DNA from: Rouxiella sp. S1S-2
Lineage (GTDB): Bacteria; Pseudomonadota; Gammaproteobacteria; Enterobacterales; Enterobacteriaceae
DNA length: 64,000 nt
Reading direction: 5' to 3'
NCBI RefSeq assembly: GCF_009208105.1
Contig: NZ_WFKL01000001.1
Coordinates: 5,084,001-5,148,000, forward strand
The notes beneath the pieces are model-generated. The model ran no database searches, was not told the DNA's origin, and saw nothing but the letters and a program-made list of their open reading frames with translations. A program made the position numbers and the translations under genes. Shown piece after piece: positions 1-12,205 of the stretch (position 1 is its first letter; every line of letters starts with the position of its first letter).

Positions 1-273
1 GTAGTAAGCGATCACAAACATAAGCGGCAGGATCAGCACCATCGAGAGTAAAAGCGTGCCGAAGCACACCAGCAGCGAATGCCCTAATGCCACCAGAAAA
101 CGCGGATCGCTCCATAGGGCTATCAACCATTTGAGGGTGAATCCGCTGGGTAAAATCGTCGCCCCCCAGTCTTCCACCAGCGCATAAATTAGCGTCGCCG
201 CCAGCGGCAAGAGAAGAACGATAAACAGCAACCACACGATGAGCCGATGATAAATGCTTTCAGCACGTGACAT
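1..273 (-). CDS. ABC transporter permease, second subunit (cut by window edge)
   Basis: The first 91 codons of an inner-membrane permease are present and the rest lies left of position 1. Translation starts at ATG 273 with a short charged N-terminus (MSRAESIYHRL), then a hydrophobic first membrane segment at about residues 12-32 and a second hydrophobic stretch near residues 65-91. This layout is typical of the PotC/PhnV side of BPD-type (PF00528) importers; the diagnostic EAA loop is beyond the edge. It follows the first permease by 38 nt on the same strand, so the two probably form a heterodimeric channel. The ATPase is not in view and may lie further left. Family assignment is by context and hydrophobicity; the substrate is unknown. 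Confidence 0.7.
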   Translation of the reverse strand, partial: MSRAESIYHRLIVWLLFIVLLLPLAATLIYALVEDWGATILPSGFTLKWLIALWSDPRFLVALGHSLLVCFGTLLLSMVLILPLMFVIAYY

Positions 274-311
274 GATTTGCCTCCAGGACCAGAATATTCA
301 CAGAATTAGCC

Positions 312-1151
312 TTAACGAACATTGAGATAGCTCCTGCGCAATATCCACTGATGTACCAGTGTAATGACTGCCATTAACAGCACGAGCAAAATCGCCAGGG
401 CACTGCCCATATTCGGGTCGAGGGAGATATCACCCGATACCAGTGCGGCAATGCGCACAGGCACCACGTTAAAGTTACCGGTAGTCAGCGCATAAACCGT
501 CGCGTAGGCTCCGAGCGCGTTAGCCAGCAAAATGACGAAAGTACCCATCAGAGCCGGCGCAAGCACCGGCAAACCAATGTAACGCCAGAAGCGCCATTTC
601 CCCGCGCCCAACAAGGCTGCCGACTCTTTCCAGTCTTCACGCAGTCCGTCGAAAGCCGGGTAAAGCAGCAGCACGCCCAAGGGGATTTGAAAATAGGTGT
701 ACAGCACGATCAGGCCGTCTTTTGAGTACAAATTGAAAGTACTCATCAGGCCATAATTACGCATTATCAGCGTCAGCGTGCCGTTGAGTCCCAGCAGAAT
801 GACGAAGGCAAAAGCCAAGGGCACGCCGGCAAAATTACTGGTCATGTTGGTAAAGGACATCACAAAATCGTGCAGCTTGGTAGGGCCTAGCTGGCGAAGT
901 GAGTAACTACCAACTAGAGCAATCAGTAAACCGTACAGACTCGACCAGACCGAAATATCCAACGAGAATTTAATCGCCTGCAGATAAAAAGGTGAGGTCA
1001 ATATGTCGCTGTAGTTACCAAAACCCCAGGCTTCGTAGGTGTCGCTATAAAAGCTGCTCACCGCGACCCACACCAGAGGTGCAAGCTGGAAAGCAATAAA
1101 GAACACCGCGAAAGGCAGCACAAACAGCAGAGCGAGCCACTTAGCTTTCAT
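312..1151 (-). CDS. ABC transporter permease, first subunit
   Basis: A 279-residue inner-membrane protein of the binding-protein-dependent permease family. Hydrophobic segments are seen near residues 8-30, 66-86, 105-128, 147-167, 195-220 and 248-270, giving about six membrane spans. The cytoplasmic EAA loop that docks on the ATPase is visible at about 171-200 (REDWKESAALLGAGKWRFW). The start is the ATG at 1151, 18 nt after the upstream hydrolase gene. Size and layout resemble PotB/PhnU-type permeases. It lies in one leftward transcription unit with the binding protein, the hydrolase and the second permease. The transported compound cannot be read from the permease; the PhnR-like regulator nearby suggests a phosphonate or organophosphate. 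Confidence 0.8.
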   Translation of the reverse strand: MKAKWLALLFVLPFAVFFIAFQLAPLVWVAVSSFYSDTYEAWGFGNYSDILTSPFYLQAIKFSLDISVWSSLYGLLIALVGSYSLRQLGPTKLHDFVMSFTNMTSNFAGVPLAFAFVILLGLNGTLTLIMRNYGLMSTFNLYSKDGLIVLYTYFQIPLGVLLLYPAFDGLREDWKESAALLGAGKWRFWRYIGLPVLAPALMGTFVILLANALGAYATVYALTTGNFNVVPVRIAALVSGDISLDPNMGSALAILLVLLMAVITLVHQWILRRSYLNVR

Positions 1152-1169
1152 CCGTTATCCTCGGCGTTT

Positions 1170-1967
1170 TCAGACCAGTAAATCCGCGCAGTGCGGTTTG
1201 TCGTGGCTGATATTGAGTAATTGGCAAACGGTGCCGCAAAGTTCAGTTTGTAACGGCTCGGCATCAGCCATGCTGAATGCGCTGCCAAATACAAACATCG
1301 GCACCTGACGCTCTTCGTCAAGAATTCCGCCGTGGCTGTGGTCGTTATTCATGCCGTGATCGGCGGTGACAATCACCTGGTAACCCTCGGCTAACCAGTT
1401 ATCAAGATAGTGAGAAAGAATTCCGTCGGCGACGCGCGCTTTGTTGCGATATTGCATCGAGTCCAATCCAAACTTATGGCCGGTATCATCGATATTCATC
1501 GGATGAATCAGCAAAAAGTCAGGGTCGTGCTTGAGGCGTAGACTTTCCGCATCGTCAAACAAATGGGAGTCGGGATAGGTATCGTCGTAATAGAAATGCC
1601 CGTGCTGGATGGTCAGGCTTTTATCGTCGGTATGGCGATCGCGCGCTGGGGTAAAAGGCGTACGGTTGTAAAGCTCGCTAACCCAGTGATAGGCCGCTGC
1701 TGCCGTTGTTAATCCTGCATCGCGTGCATAATGAAAAATGCTGCGCTGGGTCGATAAACGGTCAACGTGGTTGTGAACAATTCCACTGACCACCGGCGTT
1801 ACGCCGGTAAGAATGCACTCATACAGCGGTCGTGACAGCGAAGGCAATTCGCATTCCAGTTGATATAAGCGCCCGCGTCCTGCGGCACACTGTGCCTGTA
1901 AATATCCCATTGCATCGCGGGCTACCTGAAAGTTCAGGCCGTCCAATACCACCAGAATGCTTTTCAT
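1170..1967 (-). CDS. Alkaline phosphatase superfamily hydrolase (type I phosphodiesterase/nucleotide pyrophosphatase-like)
   Basis: A 265-residue protein without an obvious signal peptide, so probably cytoplasmic. It carries the metal-site pattern of the PF01663 alkaline phosphatase superfamily: D9 in VVLDGLN, a candidate nucleophile S45 in PSLSRPLYECILTG (Ser where many nucleotide pyrophosphatases have Thr), D160/D161 and H164 in NIDDTGHKFG, D203-H204 in VTADHGMN, and H212. Such enzymes cleave phosphomonoesters, phosphodiesters or, in phosphonoacetate hydrolase, C-P bonds. It sits between the binding-protein and permease genes of an ABC importer, so it probably acts on the imported compound. 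It is shorter than typical PhnA phosphonoacetate hydrolase (about 400 aa). The substrate is unknown. A weak AGGG ribosome site precedes the ATG at 1967. Confidence 0.75.
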   Translation of the reverse strand: MKSILVVLDGLNFQVARDAMGYLQAQCAAGRGRLYQLECELPSLSRPLYECILTGVTPVVSGIVHNHVDRLSTQRSIFHYARDAGLTTAAAAYHWVSELYNRTPFTPARDRHTDDKSLTIQHGHFYYDDTYPDSHLFDDAESLRLKHDPDFLLIHPMNIDDTGHKFGLDSMQYRNKARVADGILSHYLDNWLAEGYQVIVTADHGMNNDHSHGGILDEERQVPMFVFGSAFSMADAEPLQTELCGTVCQLLNISHDKPHCADLLV

Positions 1968-2140
1968 TACGTGTGACCCTGATAAATTTATAAAAATTCA
2001 ACACATGTCGAAGGCGATGATTTTTTAGTAACGATCTATTTAGCTTTAGTGAGAGCAACACCGTTCAATATTCTCACCAGAGTATTACCTGAAACATTTC
2101 CCTCCTCTTGAAGCCAGGAAAATGCATCCTCTAAAGATTT

Positions 2141-2234
2141 CGCGTTGCAGAAAGGCGGCGACCGAGTGTTTCCCGGGAGCTTACTGAAGTAAGTGACCGG
2201 GAAACGAGAGGGAGGCCAACGCCCCTGCGGCGCG
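2141..2234. repeat. Long imperfect palindromic intergenic element
   Basis: A 94-nt imperfect palindrome. The outer arms are cgcgttgcag (2141-2150) and ctgcggcgcg (2225-2234); the inner arms are tttcccgg and ccgggaaa around gcttact/aagtaag with a short loop near 2183-2187. It begins 15 bases after the binding-protein stop codon, inside the operon. Its shape resembles the dispersed palindromic repeats (ERIC, YPAL class) common between genes of Yersiniaceae; membership in a named family is inference. It could stabilise the upstream mRNA end or partly stop transcription before the hydrolase gene. Confidence 0.6.
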
Positions 2235-2249
2235 AAAGATGACGAGGAT

Positions 2250-3308
2250 TTATTGCTGCATGTTGATCATGACGTCTTCTTGCCACAAACGAGGGAGAGT
2301 CTTAGAACTCTTGTTCCAGGCTTCTGGGTCAGCAATCGGATGGGCATTAGCGTATTCACTGTTTGGCAGCAGTTTAGCTTTGACGTCATCTGGCAGAGTC
2401 AGATGTTCTGCGCGAATAGGTCGTGCATAACCGCGTGCCAGGTTGATTTGGCCAGCGTCGGAGAAGATATATTCGCGTGCCCACTTAGCGGCGTTAGGGT
2501 GCTTGCCGTATTTATTGATGATAGTTGAATAACCGGAGGTGATGCTGCCGTCAGACGGGATAACAACGTCAAAACGGGTTTTATCAATCTGGTCACGGTA
2601 GTTCAGGCCGTTGAAGTCCCATACTACGCCAACTTGCACTTCACCTTTTTCCAGCGAAGCAATGACCGGATCCGTCAGGCTCAGACGACCTGCTTTAGCC
2701 AGCTTGGCAAAATACTCCAGGCCAGGCTTGAGGTTTTTCTCGTTGCCGCCCATCGCGTAAGTGGCCGCCAGCACGCCGTTAGCGGCCTGAGCTGCGGTGC
2801 TCACGTCACCGATAGTCACTTTGTATTTGCCTTTCAGCAGGTCAGCCCAGCTGTGCGGCTCATCTTTAACCTGTGATTTATCAATGATAAACGCGATAGT
2901 GCCGGTGTAGGCCAACACCCAGTTACCGTCTTTGTCTTTTGCCCAGGCAGGAACCTGATCCCAGGTACTTGGTTTATAAGGTAGAGTTACGCCCTCTTTC
3001 ACCGCAACCGGACCAAAAGCGGCACCCACGTCACCGATGTCAGCGCTGGCATTATTTTTCTCCGCCAGGAATTTGGCGATTTCCTGCGCCGAACTCATGT
3101 CGGTATCACTGTGTTTGATGCCGTATTTGGTGTTTAAATCATTCCAGGTATCTTTCCAGTTTGCCCATGAGTCAGGCATCCCGACGCTGTTTACCGTACC
3201 TTCAGCTTTAGCGGCTTTCTCAAGATCCGCGAGAGATTCGGCGGCAAATGCCGTCGTGGTGGTCATTACCAGCGCGGTGGTTAACACAGAAGCGAACAAC
3301 TGTTTCAT
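2250..3308 (-). CDS. Periplasmic substrate-binding protein of an ABC importer
   Basis: A 352-residue exported protein. The ATG at 3308 is chosen over the longer frame because a CTGGAG ribosome site precedes it and it begins a clean signal peptide (MKQLFASVLTTALV, predicted cleavage AFA/AES after residue 22). The mature part looks like the extracellular solute-binding family that includes iron, spermidine and 2-aminoethylphosphonate binders (SBP_bac_6/8 type), with typical stretches such as SWADLLKGKYK and the central GVVWDFNGL. It is the first gene of the leftward importer operon and faces the GntR regulator across a 202-bp divergent promoter region. It does not closely resemble Salmonella PhnS by recall, so a phosphonate ligand rests on context only. 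Confidence 0.8.
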   Translation of the reverse strand: MKQLFASVLTTALVMTTTTAFAAESLADLEKAAKAEGTVNSVGMPDSWANWKDTWNDLNTKYGIKHSDTDMSSAQEIAKFLAEKNNASADIGDVGAAFGPVAVKEGVTLPYKPSTWDQVPAWAKDKDGNWVLAYTGTIAFIIDKSQVKDEPHSWADLLKGKYKVTIGDVSTAAQAANGVLAATYAMGGNEKNLKPGLEYFAKLAKAGRLSLTDPVIASLEKGEVQVGVVWDFNGLNYRDQIDKTRFDVVIPSDGSITSGYSTIINKYGKHPNAAKWAREYIFSDAGQINLARGYARPIRAEHLTLPDDVKAKLLPNSEYANAHPIADPEAWNKSSKTLPRLWQEDVMINMQQ

Positions 3309-3510
3309 AACTGATGCTCCAGATGATAGTGTGTATGAGTGCTGGTCTAGTCCAGCAAGAACCAAGCCAATCTAACGATCGTTTGTGATAATTATATGAC
3401 AGCGTGAAAAAGCAGCATTTTTAAGCTCATCGCTGTTAGCGAGTGCACAAATTTTCGACCTTTATTTGCCATTGTGGTGCAAAAACGCACTGAAATGAGG
3501 CTGAAGACCA

Positions 3511-4221
3511 ATGAGTGAATCGCAGACCACCGTAGCAACCATCTGCCAGACACTGAGTGCACAGATAGCTGCCGGACTGTATTGTGCCGAGGGACGACTG
3601 CCTTCGGAAAGAACGCTGAGCGAGCAGTTCTCAACCACGCGAATAACGTTGCGCGAGTCACTGGGTCAACTTGAGGCCCAAGGGCTGATTTATCGTGAAG
3701 TGCGCCGCGGATGGTTTATCTCCCCACCGCGTATCCTGTACAACCCGCTGCAACGCAGCCATTTCCACGCGATGGTTCAAGAACAGGGCCGTATTGCGCA
3801 AACAGAACTGATTGACGCCAGCCGGCTAAAAGCCAGTGACAGTCTGTGTCAAAAGCTTAATCTGCCACTGCAAAGTGACATTTATTGCATTCGGCGGCTG
3901 CGATATATCGACGGTCGTGCGGTGCTTTACGTTGAGCACTACCTTAATCCGCAATTTTTCCCCGATATTCTTCACGCCGACCTGACTCAATCGCTGACTG
4001 ACCTGTATTTATCTCGCTATGGCATAAAGTATGGCCGAGTGCGTTTTGATATGGTGCCAACCCGTTTGCCACAGGAGGCGTCAGATGCATTGAAAGTGAC
4101 GGCGGGAAGCCCGGCGCTATTTATTACCAGGATCAACCGCGATCAGCAGGATCGGGTTATTGACTGCGATCTTGAATACTGGCGCTATGATGCCTTACAG
4201 ATCGACGTTGAGGTGGGGTAA
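3511..4221 (+). CDS. GntR-family transcriptional regulator with UTRA domain, PhnR-like
   Basis: A 236-residue one-component regulator. Residues about 8-72 form the GntR winged helix (GRLPSERTLSEQFSTTRITL, then the wing VRRGWFIS), and about 90-230 form the UTRA ligand-binding domain ending in DLEYWRYDALQIDVEV. Several stretches (TTRITLRESL.QLE, RRGWF, L.YWR.D.L.I.V) match what I recall of Salmonella PhnR, the regulator of 2-aminoethylphosphonate uptake. It is divergent from the binding-protein gene, the usual arrangement for a local repressor/activator sensing the importer's substrate. The ligand is inferred. The ATG at 3511 follows a GAGGCTGAAG stretch that can act as ribosome site. Confidence 0.8.
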   Translation: MSESQTTVATICQTLSAQIAAGLYCAEGRLPSERTLSEQFSTTRITLRESLGQLEAQGLIYREVRRGWFISPPRILYNPLQRSHFHAMVQEQGRIAQTELIDASRLKASDSLCQKLNLPLQSDIYCIRRLRYIDGRAVLYVEHYLNPQFFPDILHADLTQSLTDLYLSRYGIKYGRVRFDMVPTRLPQEASDALKVTAGSPALFITRINRDQQDRVIDCDLEYWRYDALQIDVEVG

Positions 4222-4235
4222 AAACGTTTACAGTT

Positions 4236-4273
4236 CCCCCTCCTTGTCCCTTTGGGAAGGGACAAGGAGGGGG
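4236..4273. terminator. Strong hairpin between the GntR regulator and metH
   Basis: Perfect 15-bp stem: 4236-4250 (ccccctccttgtccc) pairs with 4259-4273, with an 8-nt loop. It lies 15 bases after the regulator stop and 10 bases before the metH stop, in a convergent gap, so it can serve both directions. No strong T-run follows on either strand; the minus strand reaches a TTTTT tract some bases after the stem. Confidence 0.75.
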
Positions 4274-4282
4274 AGAGAAATA

Positions 4283-7984
<3,702 letters not shown>

Positions 7985-8036
7985 CACCGGCAATCATCCT
8001 AGCATACCTTGACTGGGCGCAGTGTTCGCCTGGATG

Positions 8037-8049
8037 TGAGACTTTTTCA
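8037..8049. promoter_or_regulatory. Possible MetR-binding site upstream of metH
   Basis: TGAGACTTTTTCA matches the MetR consensus TGAA-N5-TTCA with one mismatch and lies 52 bp upstream of the metH start. MetR with homocysteine is the known activator of metH in enteric bacteria. A single short site can arise by chance. Confidence 0.4.
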
Positions 8050-8130
8050 TCAAATCCTCGAGCCTTATTCCAATGCCTATGCAACACATCGGATGAGCGC
8101 AAAACCTGTTTGCGATCCATACTGTAAAAA

Positions 8131-8145
8131 CGAAAACGAATTCCA
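8131..8145. promoter_or_regulatory. Weak IclR-box-like site upstream of iclR
   Basis: On the minus strand the site reads TGGAATTCGTTTTCG, agreeing with the IclR consensus TGGAAATNATTTCCA at about 10 of 14 defined positions. It lies about 50 bp before the iclR start, where an autoregulatory site would be expected from E. coli. The match is imperfect. Confidence 0.3.
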
Positions 8146-8197
8146 AAATAATATTTTAATGCCGGTATCTTAGGCAACGCTGACAAGGGAAAGCATG

Positions 8198-9040
8198 ATG
8201 GTGACTTCTTCAGCCACAGCGGTAAAACGCACAAAGAAAGCGAAAAACACAACGGCCAGCGCCAGTGCAGCAACCGGTCAGGTTCAGTCTTTAACGCGCG
8301 GTTTGAAACTGCTGGAATATATTGCCGAGGCGCAGGGCAGCGTGGCACTAACCGATCTTGCACAGCAGGCCGGGCTGCCTAATTCAACCACTCATCGACT
8401 GTTGACCACCATGCAGCAGCAAGGTTTTGTGCGCCAAGTAGGAGATTTGGGGCTGTGGACAATTGGTTCACACGCCTTTGTCGTCGGCAGCAGCTTCCTG
8501 CAAAGCCGCAACCTGCTGGCAATGGTACATCCGATGCTGCGACGTTTGATGGAAGAATCTGGAGAAACGGTAAACCTGGCGGTGCTTGATCACAGCGACT
8601 ACCAGGCGATCATTATCGATCAGGTGCAGTGCAACGCGCTGATGCGCATGTCGGCACCGATTGGTGGCAAGCTGCCAATGCATGCCTCGGGGGCGGGCAA
8701 GGCCTTCCTTTCGACGCTGCCGGAAGAGCGCCTGGTAAAAATGCTGCATAAAATTGGTTTACACAGCTACACGCCACTGACTCGCACCTCACCGGCTAAC
8801 CTGAAACAGGAGCTGGCCGACACCCGTAAACGCGGCTATGCCTTTGATGATGAAGAACATGCTCTGGGATTGCGCTGTGTGGCGACCTGTATTTATGATG
8901 AACACAACGATGCCTATGCGGCCATTTCCATTTCAGGGCCTATTTCAAGAATTACCGATGATCGCGTGACTGAGCTTGGCGCACTCGTTATCCACGCGGC
9001 GAAAGCAATAACCCAAGCCTACGGCGGCGGAAAACATTAA
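8198..9040 (+). CDS. iclR: IclR, repressor of the glyoxylate bypass operon
   Basis: A 280-residue dimeric/tetrameric repressor that controls aceBAK. An unusually basic, Ala/Thr/Lys-rich tail (residues 1-26) precedes ATGQVQSLTRGLKLLE, which is nearly identical to E. coli IclR. The winged-helix DNA-binding domain is about residues 27-90 (LTDLAQQAGLPNSTTHRLL), followed by the effector domain (pyruvate and glyoxylate in E. coli) with IIIDQVQC and GGKLPMHASGAGKAFL. The ATG at 8198 is preferred to 8195 because the AGGGA box then has 7-nt spacing and MVT resembles E. coli MVA. It is convergent with aceK (23-nt gap) and divergent from metH, as in E. coli. Confidence 0.95.
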   Translation: MVTSSATAVKRTKKAKNTTASASAATGQVQSLTRGLKLLEYIAEAQGSVALTDLAQQAGLPNSTTHRLLTTMQQQGFVRQVGDLGLWTIGSHAFVVGSSFLQSRNLLAMVHPMLRRLMEESGETVNLAVLDHSDYQAIIIDQVQCNALMRMSAPIGGKLPMHASGAGKAFLSTLPEERLVKMLHKIGLHSYTPLTRTSPANLKQELADTRKRGYAFDDEEHALGLRCVATCIYDEHNDAYAAISISGPISRITDDRVTELGALVIHAAKAITQAYGGGKH

Positions 9041-9063
9041 TTGTGCATTCGACGGGGACAAAA

Positions 9064-10797
9064 TCAGGCGTTTAGCGGCTGCTGAATCCTGTGGCTAAAG
9101 CGCTGTCTGCGGCGATAGGCGTAAACGTCTTCAATATGTCCATCCAGAATGCGTTGCTGCAGGCTACGCCAGTAATCGGGGCAAAACAGGTCGCCGTGCA
9201 GCACGTCAAACAGTGGGCGAAGACGTTTATCACTGCACAGAAAATAACAAAATTCCTCGGGAAAAACGTCATTCTCAGCCACGCTGTACCAAGGTCCGTT
9301 GGCCAATTCGTCTTCTGGATAAAGCGCGGGCGGCAGATTTCGGAAATTAATCTGGGTCATATAGCAAATCTCGTCGTAATCGTAAAACACGACGCGGCCG
9401 TGGCGGGTAACCCCAAAGTTCTTAAACAGCATATCGCCAGGAAAAATATTGGCCGCTGCTAACTGCTTGATAGCATTACCGTACTCTTCAATGACGTCGT
9501 GTAGTTGCTGGCACGTAGCGTGCTCAAGATAAATATTCAGCGGCGTCATGCGACGTTCAATGTATAAATGCCGCACGGCGATGCTGTCCCCCAAGTCTTC
9601 AATTTTATTGGCCGCTTCGCGCTGTAACTCTTCCATCAGCTCTGGGCTAATACGGTTCTTGGGTAAGATGAAATGCTCAAACTCCTGTGTGTCAGCCATT
9701 CTTCCGACACGGTCATGCTCTTTAACCAACTGATAGCACTCACGAACCCGCTGCTCAGTCACCTGCTTGGGAGGAGTAAAATGGTCCTTAATGACTTTAA
9801 AAACTCGATCGCTTCCGGCTAGCGTAAATACCAGCATCACCATGCCTTTCACGCCTGGAGCAATAATGAACGGCTCCTCACTTAGCGCCATATAGCGCAA
9901 ATGCTCGCGATAACATTCTGTTTTTGCATGTTTTTGACAGCCAATAGCACTGTAAAGCTCGGCGGTTGTTTTAGCGGGCAATATCTCGCGCAGCCACTCA
10001 ACCAATGCACCAGGATTAGGGGCATAAACCATAAAATAAGATCGAGCAAAGCCAAAGACGATGCTGGCATCATCCTGCTGGGTCAAACAGCTGTCGACAA
10101 ACAGTTTGCTGTCAGGCGTTTGATGTATCGGCAGCAGGAACGGGTGAACCTGCTCACGCAGGCGAATTTTTCCGACCAGCCACGCGGCTTTATTGCGATA
10201 AAAAAGTTCGGTAGCCATTTCAAACTGCGCATCAGCGAGCGCAGTTGGCTCAAAGGCGTCGGCCAGTGCATTAGCAATAGCATCAACGTCTCTTTCAATA
10301 TCGTCCCAAGCTAGCCGCAGTGGCAGTTCCATTAACAGCTTGTGCAGCAAGGTAGAAAGTTCGTCCTTATGTGCGAGAGTTCGGGCCAGTGGACGATGCA
10401 GCTGGCTGCCGCTTCCAGCATGCTGTTCACTGAAGATAAACAGTTTGTCCGCCGTTAAATCACGATGTTTAAAGATGCGACAATAGACCGAGTTAAAGAA
10501 GCTTTCGGCTATCTCGCCGCGTGGATAGTCGGGGAGCAGGTCGCTGTAGCAGGCTTTCACGCGGCTAACGAAGGCCGCGTCATAAAAGTGAGGGCCGGTA
10601 ATGCATCTTAGTTGGCTGACCACTAAGCCAACATGCTGGTCATAAAGATGAATTCGCTGCTTCATTGCCTGCTGTACGGCCAACCAGTCGGCCTGTTCAA
10701 AACGGCGTTGCGCGCCGGAAGTGACTTCCAAAAAACGGCCATACTGAGCATCAAATCCTTGCAGGATCGTTTGGGCAATGAGCAGTTCGGTCTTCAT
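9064..10797 (-). CDS. aceK: Isocitrate dehydrogenase kinase/phosphatase
   Basis: A 577-residue bifunctional enzyme (E. coli 578 aa) that phosphorylates isocitrate dehydrogenase to push isocitrate into the glyoxylate bypass and also dephosphorylates it. Homology is full length, from [22 protein letters not shown] to the C-terminal [12 protein letters not shown]. The kinase part has the ATP-binding region around [15 protein letters not shown] and a catalytic-loop-like stretch [22 protein letters not shown]. It is the last gene of aceBAK, 64 nt after aceA, and a terminator-like hairpin in that gap probably keeps its expression well below that of aceA. Confidence 0.96.
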   Translation of the reverse strand: MKTELLIAQTILQGFDAQYGRFLEVTSGAQRRFEQADWLAVQQAMKQRIHLYDQHVGLVVSQLRCITGPHFYDAAFVSRVKACYSDLLPDYPRGEIAESFFNSVYCRIFKHRDLTADKLFIFSEQHAGSGSQLHRPLARTLAHKDELSTLLHKLLMELPLRLAWDDIERDVDAIANALADAFEPTALADAQFEMATELFYRNKAAWLVGKIRLREQVHPFLLPIHQTPDSKLFVDSCLTQQDDASIVFGFARSYFMVYAPNPGALVEWLREILPAKTTAELYSAIGCQKHAKTECYREHLRYMALSEEPFIIAPGVKGMVMLVFTLAGSDRVFKVIKDHFTPPKQVTEQRVRECYQLVKEHDRVGRMADTQEFEHFILPKNRISPELMEELQREAANKIEDLGDSIAVRHLYIERRMTPLNIYLEHATCQQLHDVIEEYGNAIKQLAAANIFPGDMLFKNFGVTRHGRVVFYDYDEICYMTQINFRNLPPALYPEDELANGPWYSVAENDVFPEEFCYFLCSDKRLRPLFDVLHGDLFCPDYWRSLQQRILDGHIEDVYAYRRRQRFSHRIQQPLNA

Positions 10798-10825
10798 CCT
10801 CTACCCTCTGTAAATTGCCTGGGTA

Positions 10826-10852
10826 AAAAAGGGTCCTGTTAATACCGGACCC
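10826..10852 (-). terminator. Terminator-like hairpin between aceA and aceK
   Basis: On the transcribed minus strand GGGTCC (complement of 10847-10852) pairs with GGACCC (complement of 10831-10836) across a 10-nt loop and is followed immediately by TTTTTT. It sits 9 bases after the aceA stop, before aceK. This is a canonical intrinsic terminator layout inside an operon, so it likely acts as a partial terminator or mRNA 3'-end stabiliser that lowers aceK. Confidence 0.65.
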
Positions 10853-10861
10853 CGGGTTATC

Positions 10862-12172
10862 TCAGGAAAACTGCTGCTCTTCGGTTGAGCCAGTCAGCGC
10901 GGTTACCGACGAGCGACCGCCCTGAATAATGGTGGTCACTTTGTCGAAATAACCAGTGCCGACTTCCTGTTGATGTGAGGCAAAGGTGTAACCATGCGCC
11001 ACAGCATCAAACTCTGGTTGCTGCACTTTTTCGACGTAGTGTTTCATGCCTTCACCCTGTGCATAGGCATGCGCCAGATCGAACATGTTGAACCACATGC
11101 TGTGGATACCCGCCAAAGTAATAAACTGGTACTGGTAGCCCATTGTCGCCAGTTGATCCTGGAAACTGGCGATGGTCTTATCGTCCAGATTCTTCTTCCA
11201 GTTAAACGAAGGAGAGCAGTTATAGGCCAGTAATTTACCTGGGAATTGCTGATGAATGGCGTCGGCAAAGCGTTTAGCCAAAGCAAGGTCCGGCGTAGAC
11301 GTTTCACACCAGACAATATCGGCATAGGCTGCATAGGCCAGGCCTCGGGAAATCGCCTGCTCTATACCGGCATGCGTGCGGTAAAAGCCTTCATGAGTGC
11401 GTTCGCCGGTAATAAACTGGCTGTCATAAGGGTCGCAGTCGGACGTCAGCAGGTCGGCGGCATCGGCATCGGTTCGCGCGACAACTAACGTTGGAACTCC
11501 AAGAACGTCCGCCGCCAAACGTGCTGATACCAGCTTCTGTACCGCTTCCTGCGTCGGAACCAACACCTTGCCGCCCATGTGTCCGCACTTTTTCACCGCG
11601 GCCAGTTGATCTTCAAAGTGCACCGCCGCGGCTCCGGCCTCAATCATCGATTTCATCAGTTCAAATGAGTTAAGCACCCCGCCAAAACCGGCCTCCGCAT
11701 CGGCAACGATCGGCAGAAAATAGTCAGTGTAGCCTGACTGGCCCGGCTCAATGTTATTGGACCATTGGATTTGGTCAGCACGGCGGAACGTATTATTAAT
11801 ACGCGCCACCACCTCGGGCACTGAGTTTACCGGGTAAAGCGACTGATCGGGGTACATGCTCGATGCAGTATTCGCGTCGGCGGCAACCTGCCAGCCCGAA
11901 AGATAGATAGCTTCGATGCCCGCTTTGGCCTGCTGTAAAGCCTGTCCACCAGTCAACGCACCAAGACAATTCACATAGCCTTTGCGCGCTGCGCCGTGCA
12001 GGAGATTCCATAAACGCTGCGCTCCATGTTGCGCCAACGTGCACTCGGGGTTAACCGAACCACGCAGACTGATAACCTCTGCGGCAGTATAAGGACGAAC
12101 AATGCCTTTCCAGCGGGGCTGCGACCACATCTCTTCAAGTTGCTGGATTTGTTGGGTACGAGTTGTTTTCAT
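10862..12172 (-). CDS. aceA: Isocitrate lyase
   Basis: A 436-residue enzyme (E. coli 434 aa) that splits isocitrate into succinate and glyoxylate, the first step of the glyoxylate bypass needed on acetate or fatty acids. The catalytic signature KKCGHMGGK is present with the active-site cysteine at residue 196, and the metal/substrate regions [10 protein letters not shown] and [10 protein letters not shown] are intact. It starts at ATG 12172, 33 nt after aceB. Expression should follow the IclR-controlled promoter upstream of aceB. Confidence 0.98.
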   Translation of the reverse strand: MKTTRTQQIQQLEEMWSQPRWKGIVRPYTAAEVISLRGSVNPECTLAQHGAQRLWNLLHGAARKGYVNCLGALTGGQALQQAKAGIEAIYLSGWQVAADANTASSMYPDQSLYPVNSVPEVVARINNTFRRADQIQWSNNIEPGQSGYTDYFLPIVADAEAGFGGVLNSFELMKSMIEAGAAAVHFEDQLAAVKKCGHMGGKVLVPTQEAVQKLVSARLAADVLGVPTLVVARTDADAADLLTSDCDPYDSQFITGERTHEGFYRTHAGIEQAISRGLAYAAYADIVWCETSTPDLALAKRFADAIHQQFPGKLLAYNCSPSFNWKKNLDDKTIASFQDQLATMGYQYQFITLAGIHSMWFNMFDLAHAYAQGEGMKHYVEKVQQPEFDAVAHGYTFASHQQEVGTGYFDKVTTIIQGGRSSVTALTGSTEEQQFS

Positions 12173-12205
12173 AACAGTATCTCCAGATGATTTATGGGCT
12201 TTTTA

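Noticed and set aside
2193..2528. Open frame on the plus strand over the binding-protein 3' end
   Set aside because: It lies antisense to the binding-protein gene and over the palindrome, with no ribosome site or family resemblance.
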